Shown here: positions 1 through 7,084 of the stretch, piece after piece
Layout: the number at the start of each line of letters is the position of its first letter
Position numbering within the stretch: the stretch's first letter is position 1
Source of the DNA: Verrucomicrobiaceae bacterium
GTDB lineage: Bacteria > Verrucomicrobiota > Verrucomicrobiia > Verrucomicrobiales > Verrucomicrobiaceae
Direction of reading: 5' to 3'
Length of the DNA: 32,555 nucleotides
Assembly (NCBI GenBank): GCA_016795365.1
Contig: JAEUHN010000033.1
Span: forward strand, 1 to 32,555
Notes under the pieces: generated by a model
What the model saw: only the letters and a program-made list of their open reading frames with translations
Databases searched by the model: none
What the model was told of the DNA's origin: nothing
Position numbers and translations under genes: made by a program

Positions 1-1599
1 GTATTGCACGCTGCCATCCGGCTGGCGCATGAAGTTCGCGTAGAACTTCCAGTTGTCCCAGAAGTAGCGCTGGTCGCGATCGCTGAACCACGGCATCACC
101 AGCGCGGTGAAAAGACCGCCGCCCATGTTGTAGGCATGCGCATTGAGGTGCCGATTGTGCGCCGCGATGATGTAGTTTGTGTGCATGTCCATCACCGCCT
201 GATCCGCCGACGATGGCGGCGTGCTGCCGTGATACACCTTCATCCCGAGCAGCGTCGCCGGTGTGCGACCACCCGCATCATACTCCGCGCCCGTCACACT
301 CGCGTAGGCGACATAGCCCGAGCTGCCCGTGGACCGCGTGAGGCAGTCCCATTGAATCCAAAACTTCTGATCCAGCGAGCAGTCGTAGTAGAAAGGGTTG
401 TTCGACGAGTCCGCGGTGATGATTTTCGTCAGCGGAGCGCTCGACACATTGTCGATGTGCGGCAGCGAACGGCCGTCCTGCGCTCCTCGCGGCAGGATGA
501 TCGTCGCGGGCAGTGCGGGCGAGATATTGGAAGGCACCGCATCGCCCGGATTCAGCGTGTGGCCAAAGTAGTGCGCGTCCTTCGGGCGCTGCGTCATGTC
601 CGCTCCGGCCCGTTTCGCCATCGCGAGTCCGTTGAAGACATGCAGCCCGGCCATGTTGATGCCCACATACCACTGATGCGTGTAGTCGCCCGTCACACCG
701 CCGTGACCTGTCGCGCCGCGAGTTTCTTCATAACTCAGGTTCGCCGTGCCGCCATTCGCCGGCTGCGCCCAGTTCTCGATCCGGTTCGCCATCATCACCG
801 CCGCGCGTTGCAGCACGGTTTGATAAGTCGCCTGCTCGCCGGTCTTCGTCACATACTCGGAGAGAAACATCACCGCCTGGCCGAGCGACCAGTTTTCCAG
901 CCCGGTGCCGACGTAGTTCGGATTCGCCGTGCCATCGAAGTATTTGTCTTCCACCGGCGTGAGCTGGCTGGTGTTGATCAGATTGATCGCCCAGTCGCGC
1001 AGCTTGTTCACTGAAAGCCGATACGGCTTCGCGCCCGTCAGATCATTCCAGTTTGGATGCCCGAGCAATGCCAGCGCCACAAAGCCCGTCGGATAACCCA
1101 GATCGCCATCCGCATCCGCCATCACGCGAGCGTGAAGCTGCGCACAGGCATATTCATACGTCGCCGTATACTTCGCGCTCGTCAGCGGATACGCCGGGTC
1201 CAGCGCCCCGAGCACCGGCAGATTCACCGTCACCGTGATGATCCCCGCGCCACTGCGCAGCACCTTCAGCGGCAGCACGCCGTCATTCGACTCCGCATGC
1301 TCGATGGCATTCCCAAGCTGCCGCACCACACCTTCGAAGTCACTGCCCAGCACCTCAAAATCCCGACCGAAGGCCCCCAGGATGAAATCATTCACCTGCA
1401 AGCCCGCCACCTTCCCCGGCGCACCATTCGTCAGCTCCGAAACGCGCACAAAACTCTCGCCCGTCCATAACCGCATCTTCCCGCCAATCGGCCCCAGCGG
1501 CCACGAAAAGCCCGTCTCCTCCGCCGCATGAAGCAGCGAGGCAAAAGCCGCTATCAAGACAGCAGCCATACCGAGGAACAAGAAGCGTGGTTTGATCAT
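1..1599 (-). CDS. PDZ-like/DUF6288 family exported protein, 3' end outside window
   Basis: An uninterrupted frame of 533 codons runs from an ATG at 1599 to the left edge, so the C-terminus is missing. The N-terminus (MIKPRFLFLGMAAVLIAAFASLLHA in short form: basic start, about 15 hydrophobic residues, then Ala-rich) reads as a Sec signal peptide. Residues about 35-130 look like a PDZ domain (GAPGKVAGLQVNDFILGAFG, then the FEGVV and LPLKVLRSG strands). The rest has Trp/Tyr/His-rich alpha/alpha-toroid-like segments (NWSLGQAVMFLSEYV, GHGGVTGDYTHQWYVGINM) typical of DUF6288, a PVC-enriched family of unknown activity. It starts 31 bp after the YdjY-domain gene on the same strand and is probably cotranscribed with it. 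The family call is from memory of the domain pattern; no enzymatic role can be assigned. Confidence 0.75.
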   Translation of the reverse strand, partial: MIKPRFLFLGMAAVLIAAFASLLHAAEETGFSWPLGPIGGKMRLWTGESFVRVSELTNGAPGKVAGLQVNDFILGAFGRDFEVLGSDFEGVVRQLGNAIEHAESNDGVLPLKVLRSGAGIITVTVNLPVLGALDPAYPLTSAKYTATYEYACAQLHARVMADADGDLGYPTGFVALALLGHPNWNDLTGAKPYRLSVNKLRDWAINLINTSQLTPVEDKYFDGTANPNYVGTGLENWSLGQAVMFLSEYVTKTGEQATYQTVLQRAAVMMANRIENWAQPANGGTANLSYEETRGATGHGGVTGDYTHQWYVGINMAGLHVFNGLAMAKRAGADMTQRPKDAHYFGHTLNPGDAVPSNISPALPATIILPRGAQDGRSLPHIDNVSSAPLTKIITADSSNNPFYYDCSLDQKFWIQWDCLTRSTGSSGYVAYASVTGAEYDAGGRTPATLLGMKVYHGSTPPSSADQAVMDMHTNYIIAAHNRHLNAHAYNMGGGLFTALVMPWFSDRDQRYFWDNWKFYANFMRQPDGSVQY

Positions 1600-1630
1600 G
1601 GGCGCGAAATTGGAAGGCAAAGTCTAACCT

Positions 1631-2473
1631 TCATTTGTTACCGGTGAAAACAAAGATCACAGACACAGGGACACCGTCCGGCGGAAGCTTGTCAGAGTTG
1701 GCGAAGAACACATCGTCCCTCATCAGCGAGGCCGCAGTCCTGTGGTTCACCAACGCTGCCGGGTCATTGACGAGGGCCACCAGCGAACCCTCCCTCATCG
1801 CAGCAAAGCTCCCGTGGCTGAACTCCGATCCATTGTAAGTCCAGGGGTTCGCCTTCAACACATCGGGAGCCACTTGCTGCACTCGAATCAAGTCACTCAG
1901 CGGCATCCGCGCTTCACCACCGTGCTTGCGCCACGAAACTTCGATCATCGGAGCCCGTCCACTGGCTTCAAGAAGCAGCACGGCCACATGCACATCCTGC
2001 ACAGGCACCTTTGTCACCAGCAGGGCCTCATGCGCTTTCCCCGTCTCATGAACCAGCGCATACTCCAGCGGCTGCGTTCGCACCGCCACCGTCGCCGTGA
2101 AGGTGATGGTTCGCTCCCTCTTGAGCAGCCTCACTTCGCCCACGCGCAGTTCATTTGGTCCGACCTCTTTGATGTAGCTGCGGGCGACCTCTTTCATGGC
2201 CTCGGCGCTCGGGATTTCACTACTGGGAGGCTTGCCGCGATTGGCTTGAAACTTGCCCCCGGATTGCACTACGCCCTGATCCGGCGTCGGCAAACGATCG
2301 GACGATAACGATACGGGCGGAGCCAGAACCTCGTTCGCTTTGGACATATCAGGACGTGCTTCGATCGAGCTCCCAGCATCCTCTGTGTGGACTCCCCCGC
2401 CCCACCACCAGCCCAGACATCCCAGGACCACCAAGACCAAGGTAACGAGTAAACGACGGGGAAGAGGGAGCAT
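1631..2473 (-). CDS. membrane-anchored YdjY-domain protein
   Basis: This encodes a protein of 280 residues with an RR-basic start and one hydrophobic segment at about residues 7-25 (VTLVLVVLGCLGWWWGGG), so it is a signal anchor or exported protein. After a low-complexity linker, residues about 85-275 match the YdjY-domain pattern seen in planctomycete and verrucomicrobial proteins: GEVRLLKRERTITFTATV, YALVHETGKAHEALLVTKV, VHVAVLLLEA and a C-terminal VSVIFVFTG strand. The function of the domain is unknown. A GTG at 2518 would add 15 residues before the basic stretch; I prefer the ATG at 2473 because it puts the charged residues directly before the hydrophobic core. The gene lies between the dehydrogenase fusion and the DUF6288 gene on the same strand. 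Confidence 0.7.
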   Translation of the reverse strand: MLPLPRRLLVTLVLVVLGCLGWWWGGGVHTEDAGSSIEARPDMSKANEVLAPPVSLSSDRLPTPDQGVVQSGGKFQANRGKPPSSEIPSAEAMKEVARSYIKEVGPNELRVGEVRLLKRERTITFTATVAVRTQPLEYALVHETGKAHEALLVTKVPVQDVHVAVLLLEASGRAPMIEVSWRKHGGEARMPLSDLIRVQQVAPDVLKANPWTYNGSEFSHGSFAAMREGSLVALVNDPAALVNHRTAASLMRDDVFFANSDKLPPDGVPVSVIFVFTGNK

Positions 2474-2536
2474 GATGATTCGAGCGATTGCCGAGCCTAA
2501 CAATAAACTGCCCCACACTCCAAGCGAACAAACCCA

Positions 2537-3235
2537 CTACTCGCGCTTGCTGTTGAGATACTTCAGTAACTCGATCGCCTTGTGCTCGGACAGCGCCTCC
2601 AGCATTCCGGGCGGCATCAGCGACGCGGCGGCTTTCGTGTGGTCCTTGAGATCGCTCTTCGCGACGATGATGGACTCGGTGATCGTTCGCACAGTGAGCG
2701 CAGTGGGCGTTTCGTTCTCGATCAAGCCGGACACCACGCTGCCGTCCTTCTTCGTGAGGATGTGGAGTTGGAAATTGTCACCCACGACCGCGTTCGGATC
2801 GACGATGTTCTCCAGGAAGTAGTCGAGCCCATTGCGCCACGAGCCGCCGAGATCAGGCCCGAGCTTACCGCCCACACCACCCATCGCATGGCACACCGCG
2901 CAGACTTGCTGGAAAGTCTGCTCGCCGGACTTCGCATTGAAGGCCCACAGCGGTGCGGACTCATAGGCCTTCTTCAGCTTCGCGATGGTGGCCTTCGCTG
3001 CCGCACTGGACTCGGTGACCTTGCCCAGGGTCTCGTCAATGAGCGCGTTGATCTGGGCGTTGTTGAGGTTGCGCAACTGCCGGACCTGCAAGGCGCTGAG
3101 CCGCGTCTTATCGAAGCGCTTCGCCTTCACCGCATCGAGCAACGGTTTCGCGAGTTCCGCACGACTGGTTAGCGTGTTGAGCGCGGCGCTTTGGTTGGCG
3201 GGGTCGAGGCGGTCAAAACGGTCAAGGAGTGTCAA
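2537..3235 (-). CDS. C-terminal haem-binding part of the split PVC-type dehydrogenase
   Basis: This frame of 232 residues continues the long gene upstream after a frame break. It opens on a TTG inside the 10-bp tandem repeat, and its first residues (TLLDRFDRLDPANQ) join seamlessly to the TALTLLD end of the upstream frame if one repeat copy is removed. It holds the end of the HEAT-like region and the haem-binding domain of the Pirellula/Verrucomicrobium type: CAVCH at residues 112-116 followed by a GGKLGPDLGG loop. Translated alone it has no signal peptide, so it could not be exported for haem attachment. I therefore read it as the detached tail of a broken gene, or as the product of a sequence error, not as an independent protein. 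Confidence 0.85.
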   Translation of the reverse strand: MTLLDRFDRLDPANQSAALNTLTSRAELAKPLLDAVKAKRFDKTRLSALQVRQLRNLNNAQINALIDETLGKVTESSAAAKATIAKLKKAYESAPLWAFNAKSGEQTFQQVCAVCHAMGGVGGKLGPDLGGSWRNGLDYFLENIVDPNAVVGDNFQLHILTKKDGSVVSGLIENETPTALTVRTITESIIVAKSDLKDHTKAAASLMPPGMLEALSEHKAIELLKYLNSKRE

Positions 3236-3247
3236 GGAGTGTCAAGG
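3221..3247. repeat. 10-bp tandem duplication that breaks the dehydrogenase frame
   Basis: On the plus strand GTCAAGGAGT occurs at 3221-3230 and again at 3231-3240, followed by a partial third copy GTCAAGG at 3241-3247. In the gene's own direction the reading is GCC TTG ACA CTC CTT GAC ACT CCT TGA, a stop. Removing exactly one 10-bp copy gives GCC TTG ACA CTC CTT GAC CGT TTT GAC and restores the downstream frame with no other change. The excess of 10 bp is therefore the whole cause of the split. Confidence 0.95.
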
Positions 3248-6200
3248 CCGTTGCTGGGTCGTTGGAACGCGCGAGCAAGGGGATCACCGCCGTGGTGAAC
3301 TCGGGCTGGTCGAGGAGCTTCGCAAAGATCGGTGTCGCGTCGTTGTCGCCGACAAGCTTGAGCAAGTCGAACGCGGCGCGGCGCGCGGCGATGGGCTTCG
3401 TGGCATCGGCGAGTGTGGTGCGTTTCTGCTCGAGCACTTCCTTGTCGCCAAACAAAGCGGAGAGCTGATTCACGGTTTCGAGTTTCGAATTTCGAGCTTT
3501 CACCTCCATCCACGCTTTCGGCATCGGCACGGTGGCTTCGTCTTTGAGAGCAAAGGCGAGCATCTTCAGGCTGCGCTCGGCGAGTTCGTCGGATTGCTTC
3601 GCGACGCTGGCGACGAAGGCCTCGCGTCCGGCAGTGTCCTTGCACGCACACCAGCGGATGCTGTCCGCGAGCGACGGCATGGGTGTGCGGTCAGCGAGGG
3701 CTAGTAGGTCAGGCATTCTGCCTGACACGGGGGCAGCGGGGATTCTGCCCGCTGAGTCGTCGGGTAGAATACCCGACGCACTGGCGACAGGTGAAACACC
3801 TGTCCTACTCGCAAGCCCAAACCAGATCATCTTCGGCAGGAAGCGGTCGTCCTTGTCCTCTGCGTGCATCGCGAGCGCGCTGCCGACGTCGAAGGCCCAG
3901 TCAGCGGGCAAGGCGGGCATCGCGGAGGCGAGAGCGAGACGCACGACCGGCGAGGGGTCGTCTTTGGCGAGCTTTACCAAGGTCTCGCGCCTGACCTTTG
4001 GTTTGCCGGGCTCTTCAGTGGCGAGTTGGATGGCCCAGGAGCGGACGGTTTCATCTTGGTCCTCGACAGCTTGCTCAAAGAGGATGTCTAGCCCGCTTAC
4101 CTCTTGCGCGGCGGTCCACAGTGCTTTGAGATATTGACCGGCAGACAGGTCTTCGTTGCCGACCATCGTCATGAGCGCTTGAAGTGACTTCGCGCTGAGT
4201 TCTCCATCCCTCTCCTGGAGCATTCGTTGAGCCATGCGTGGGTGCCAATCGTTGGAATGGGACAGCAGACCGACCAATTCCACATCACTCATCTTCCCCA
4301 AATCCACCTTCACCGGCTTATACGTCGCCTTCCAAGAGATTCGATAAATCCGCCCGTTTGTCCGATCCCACTTCTCATCCTCCGGATTGTGGCAGTGCTG
4401 CGTGTCGGCCCAGTCGATGATATACACCGCGCCGTCGGGACCGGTTTGGAGATCGACGGGGATGTAGTGCTCGTCGCCGCAGAACATCAGGTCGTAGCCT
4501 GCGTGCAGGGTCTCGTAGCCGCTGCCTTCGCGAACCATGTGCTGCTGGTTCATTTGGTGACCGTGCAGGTTGTGGGTGAAGAGATGGTCGCGGTAGATAG
4601 AGGGAAAATTGTCGCCGTTGTAGATCATGGTGCCGACATGGGAGTGGCCGCCATACACGGCAGTCGTTCCCGGCTTGCCTGCGCCACCCTCGCCGCTGTC
4701 ATACTTCGCGGAGGCGGGCAGGTAGTTTTGCAAAGCGGGTGCGAAGTCGGGTGCTGTGGCGCTGACGTAGCTCGGGTAGTTCGCGTTGGATTGATTCCAA
4801 AAGATGCCATTGCGGATCGCGTTTGTGGTGCCGCCCTTGCCCCAAAAGCTGCGGCAGTGCGTCATGAAGAGATGGCCGCTGCTGTTGTAGTCCAGGCCCC
4901 ACTGGTTAGAGCCGCCGTGGCAGAAGACCTCAGACACATGCCGCACCGGATGATAACGCCACACGCCGCTGCGCAGTTCGATGCGATCCTTCGCATCGCT
5001 GCCGGGCTTGCCGATGTGCGCGGTGTTGAACACGCCCTGATTGCCGTAGAGCCAGCCGTCCGGTCCCCAGAGAAAGGAGTTCAGCGTCTCATGGGTGTCC
5101 TGATAGCCGAAGCCGTCCAGGAGGATGTGGGCGGTGAATGACAACCCTGGGGGCTGCGGATAGGACTTATAAGTCTCATGCGACTTATGAGTCCAATTAA
5201 GAGGCACCGTGCGGTCGCCATCGCTGGGGATGAAAAGCAGGTAAGGAGCTGCCCCCACCCACACGCCACCGAAGCCGACTTCGATGCCACTGACGAGATT
5301 TAACCCCTCACAGAAGATCTTGTGCGTCTCGAAGCTACCATCGCCATCGCTGTCTTCGAAGATACTGATGCGATCCTTGCCTTGGCCTTCCGGTTGACGG
5401 TTCGGATAGCTGAACGCCTCGGCCACCCAGATGCGACCACGTTCATCGAAGCAGAAGGCGATGGGCTGCTTCACATCCGGTTCGGCGGCTATGAGATCGG
5501 CTTGAAAACCATCCTGCAACTTCATGCCCGCGACGAGCTTCTGCGCTGCCTCGTTCTTCACGCTCGTGGGCTTGGCGGGGTTCGGCGTCAGGTGCCAGAG
5601 GACGGGGCTTTCATCGCCGCGCTTGGATCGATCACCGCTGATCGTGATGCCTTGCGGCTTGGCGAACTTCGGCTCGGTGTCGTGAAACACGAAGTCATCG
5701 AAATTGACGTGTCCCCAGCCGCGCGTGCTCTGATCGACGATGCGGATGAAGATGCGTTTGCCGATGAGGCTCGTGAGATTCACCGCCACGCGCTGCAGAT
5801 TCTCCACCTGCGCACCATGGCCGGTGTGAATGACCTTGCCCGTGGCTTCCTCGACAATCTCCACGCGTTCCTCGCTTACGTTTGGTGCCGCGCCGACGAG
5901 ATAGCTCGCCCACGGATGTGTGACATCGAAGGCCAACGAGGTGAGCGCGCCTGTTCCCTTGTCGCCACTGCGCTCGTAGCCACCGAGCCAGAACTTGCCG
6001 ACGTGCTGTGAGTTGCCGCGCTTGCGAACTGCGACGGTGTCGCCTTCGACGGGTTGCCTCTCCCATGCGTTTCCTTCTGCTGTCCAGCCGTCGAGCGTGC
6101 CCTTCTCGAAGCCCAAGTTCAGTGCTGCGGACGGCGCAACGCTTTCAGGCATTTCAGCTTTTGGCTTTCCCGACTCAGCTATGGCAATGTCGCGCTTCGG

Positions 6201-6899
6201 CATCTCAGTCTTTCCCAAGTCAGTCAGCTGGATGTTGCGAAACTGAATCTTCGACGGCCCCGGTCCTGAATGAAGCTGAAACGCGAGCTTGCCGGACCAC
6301 TCGGCATCTTTCGCGTCGTGATCATCGAGCACGCTGAAGAGCACGTCATTGATGCGCACCTCGACGTGCGAGGCCGTAGCGGTGATTTGATACTTGTTCC
6401 AGTCGTGGAACTTCACGAAGCTCTCCAAGCTCTTCGGCTCGGCGAACACATCCGTCCACTTGCGACCATCGGGCGCAATGCTCACACGTTGACCGCGCTC
6501 GCAGATCAGCGCACGACCATGCTCGTCGTAGATGCGACCGAGCCATACCTTGCCGTCATCAAGATCAGCCTGATAACCGGAAGCGTGACCGTCGTCGTGC
6601 TGCTGACATCGATACTGGATGCCACTGTTCGCACTCGGGCCGCCGGTGATCTTGAACTCGCAGGTGAAGTCGAAGTCATTCACCTCGCCGTCCCAGAAGA
6701 TCCATTGGTTCCCCTTGAGCGCATCGCCCTCCTTGATCTCGCCGGTGATGCAACCGTCCTCCACGCGCCAATGCTCGGGCTTGCCAGACCAGTGGTTCAG
6801 CGTCTTGCCATCGAAGATCGACACAGGCCTAGCCTCACCTGCCGAAAGGCTGGCGGTCACGGCGCACCAGACAAAGACGATCGAATAGTATGTTCTCAT
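3222..6899 (-). CDS. DUF1080 / PVC-type membrane-bound dehydrogenase fusion, frameshifted before its haem domain
   Basis: This encodes 1225 residues; with the frame repaired the protein would be 1450 residues. Domains in order: signal peptide 1-22; DUF1080 (3-keto-disaccharide hydrolase-like) about 26-228 (SIFDGKTLNHW, WRVEDGCITGE, NSGIQYR); a galactose-binding-like beta domain about 258-406 (NLGFEKGTLDGW, VNFDDFVFHD); PVC-dehydrogenase N-terminal propeller about 458-860 (GFQADLIAAEP, FDERGRIWVAEAFSYP, SFLWGPDGWLYGNQGVFN, QTGPDGAVYIIDW); HEAT-like repeats to the end. The haem motif lies in the adjoining frame. The start is the ATG at 6899, giving MRTYYSIVFVW and a good leader; the ATG at 6953 is an alternative. 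Two palindromic elements sit in frame at residues about 569-579 and 1032-1064. The PQQ-like gene is 185 bp upstream. The product is expected in the periplasm or at the membrane, passing electrons to haem; the substrate is unknown. Confidence 0.85.
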   Translation of the reverse strand: MRTYYSIVFVWCAVTASLSAGEARPVSIFDGKTLNHWSGKPEHWRVEDGCITGEIKEGDALKGNQWIFWDGEVNDFDFTCEFKITGGPSANSGIQYRCQQHDDGHASGYQADLDDGKVWLGRIYDEHGRALICERGQRVSIAPDGRKWTDVFAEPKSLESFVKFHDWNKYQITATASHVEVRINDVLFSVLDDHDAKDAEWSGKLAFQLHSGPGPSKIQFRNIQLTDLGKTEMPKRDIAIAESGKPKAEMPESVAPSAALNLGFEKGTLDGWTAEGNAWERQPVEGDTVAVRKRGNSQHVGKFWLGGYERSGDKGTGALTSLAFDVTHPWASYLVGAAPNVSEERVEIVEEATGKVIHTGHGAQVENLQRVAVNLTSLIGKRIFIRIVDQSTRGWGHVNFDDFVFHDTEPKFAKPQGITISGDRSKRGDESPVLWHLTPNPAKPTSVKNEAAQKLVAGMKLQDGFQADLIAAEPDVKQPIAFCFDERGRIWVAEAFSYPNRQPEGQGKDRISIFEDSDGDGSFETHKIFCEGLNLVSGIEVGFGGVWVGAAPYLLFIPSDGDRTVPLNWTHKSHETYKSYPQPPGLSFTAHILLDGFGYQDTHETLNSFLWGPDGWLYGNQGVFNTAHIGKPGSDAKDRIELRSGVWRYHPVRHVSEVFCHGGSNQWGLDYNSSGHLFMTHCRSFWGKGGTTNAIRNGIFWNQSNANYPSYVSATAPDFAPALQNYLPASAKYDSGEGGAGKPGTTAVYGGHSHVGTMIYNGDNFPSIYRDHLFTHNLHGHQMNQQHMVREGSGYETLHAGYDLMFCGDEHYIPVDLQTGPDGAVYIIDWADTQHCHNPEDEKWDRTNGRIYRISWKATYKPVKVDLGKMSDVELVGLLSHSNDWHPRMAQRMLQERDGELSAKSLQALMTMVGNEDLSAGQYLKALWTAAQEVSGLDILFEQAVEDQDETVRSWAIQLATEEPGKPKVRRETLVKLAKDDPSPVVRLALASAMPALPADWAFDVGSALAMHAEDKDDRFLPKMIWFGLASRTGVSPVASASGILPDDSAGRIPAAPVSGRMPDLLALADRTPMPSLADSIRWCACKDTAGREAFVASVAKQSDELAERSLKMLAFALKDEATVPMPKAWMEVKARNSKLETVNQLSALFGDKEVLEQKRTTLADATKPIAARRAAFDLLKLVGDNDATPIFAKLLDQPEFTTAVIPLLARSNDPATALTLLDTP
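3476..3496. repeat. three tandem 7-bp units inside the dehydrogenase gene
   Basis: The plus strand reads TTTCGAG, TTTCGAA, TTTCGAG in direct succession. The 21-bp block keeps the frame and encodes part of a KARNSKLETVNQ stretch in the HEAT-like region. It has an internal palindromic core (TTCGAA). Confidence 0.7.
3708..3804. repeat. cluster of four short palindromes inserted in frame in the dehydrogenase gene
   Basis: Four stem-loops follow one another. Palindrome 1 at 3708-3726 has arms GTCAGGCA/TGCCTGAC around TTC. Palindrome 2 at 3734-3754 has arms CAGCGGG/CCCGCTG around 7 nt. Palindrome 3 at 3759-3777 has arms GTCGGGTA/TACCCGAC around GAA. Palindrome 4 at 3786-3804 has arms GACAGGTG/CACCTGTC around AAA. 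In the minus-strand frame they encode TGVSPVAS, SGILPDDS, GRIPAAP and SGRMPDLL, Gly/Pro-rich peptide unlike the surrounding HEAT-type helices. Three of the four have perfect 8-bp arms and a 3-nt loop, so they are one family of elements with different arm sequences. Confidence 0.85.
5163..5194. repeat. 32-bp near-perfect palindrome in frame in the dehydrogenase propeller
   Basis: The element starts GGACTTATAAGTC and ends GACTTATGAGTCC around a CATG centre. It equals its own reverse complement except at two symmetric base pairs. In the minus-strand frame it encodes THKSHETYKS at residues about 570-579. This stretch lies between SDGD and ILLDGFGYQD, which in my recollection of this family are joined by only a short loop. 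It looks like a second, unrelated palindromic element taken up without loss of frame. Confidence 0.75.
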
Positions 6900-6944
6900 G
6901 GTAACCCGAGCGGCGAGGAATGATTGATGCAAACGATCACGAAG

Positions 6945-6962
6945 GTTAGACATGCGTCTAAC
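6945..6962. promoter_or_regulatory. inverted repeat upstream of the dehydrogenase fusion
   Basis: The sequence GTTAGACATGCGTCTAAC has perfect 7-bp arms with a 4-nt centre. It lies 45 bp upstream of the preferred start at 6899 and covers the alternative ATG at 6953. It is a candidate operator for a dimeric regulator or a leader hairpin; no regulator gene is next to it. Confidence 0.4.
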
Positions 6963-6991
6963 GCTTGAACACATCGCACACTGGGACGTGC

Positions 6992-7005
6992 TCCTTGCGC
7001 AAGGA
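6992..7005. promoter_or_regulatory. 14-bp perfect palindrome in the PQQ-dehydrogenase gap
   Basis: TCCTTGCGCAAGGA reads the same on both strands. It is in the 185-bp gap between the PQQ-like gene and the dehydrogenase fusion, about 30 bp upstream of the 6945 inverted repeat. It is a possible protein-binding site; the function is inferred only from symmetry and position. Confidence 0.35.
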
Positions 7006-7032
7006 TTGGCTGACCGCGGCCGGATAGCAGTG

Positions 7033-7067
7033 TCACCACTCCGCCTACACGGCTTGAAAAGTGGTGA
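7033..7067 (-). terminator. hairpin just after the PQQ-like gene
   Basis: Arms TCACCACT (7033-7040) and AGTGGTGA (7060-7067) are perfect inverted copies around a 19-nt loop that itself contains a GCC/GGC pair. The hairpin begins about 18 bp after the PQQ-like stop codon in the direction of transcription. There is no T-run after it, so it may be a partial terminator, a processing site or a stabilising stem instead of a classical intrinsic terminator. Confidence 0.35.
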
Positions 7068-7084
7068 GACAAACACTCCTTCGA

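Noticed and set aside
4..1014. A 336-codon plus-strand frame at the left edge
   Set aside because: The minus strand is open across the whole 1-1599 with a signal peptide and PDZ-like start. The plus frame is Arg/His-rich without motifs.
3222..3235. Programmed ribosomal frameshift in the dehydrogenase
   Set aside because: The break is fully explained by a 10-bp duplication. No slippery heptamer or downstream structure is needed to join the frames.
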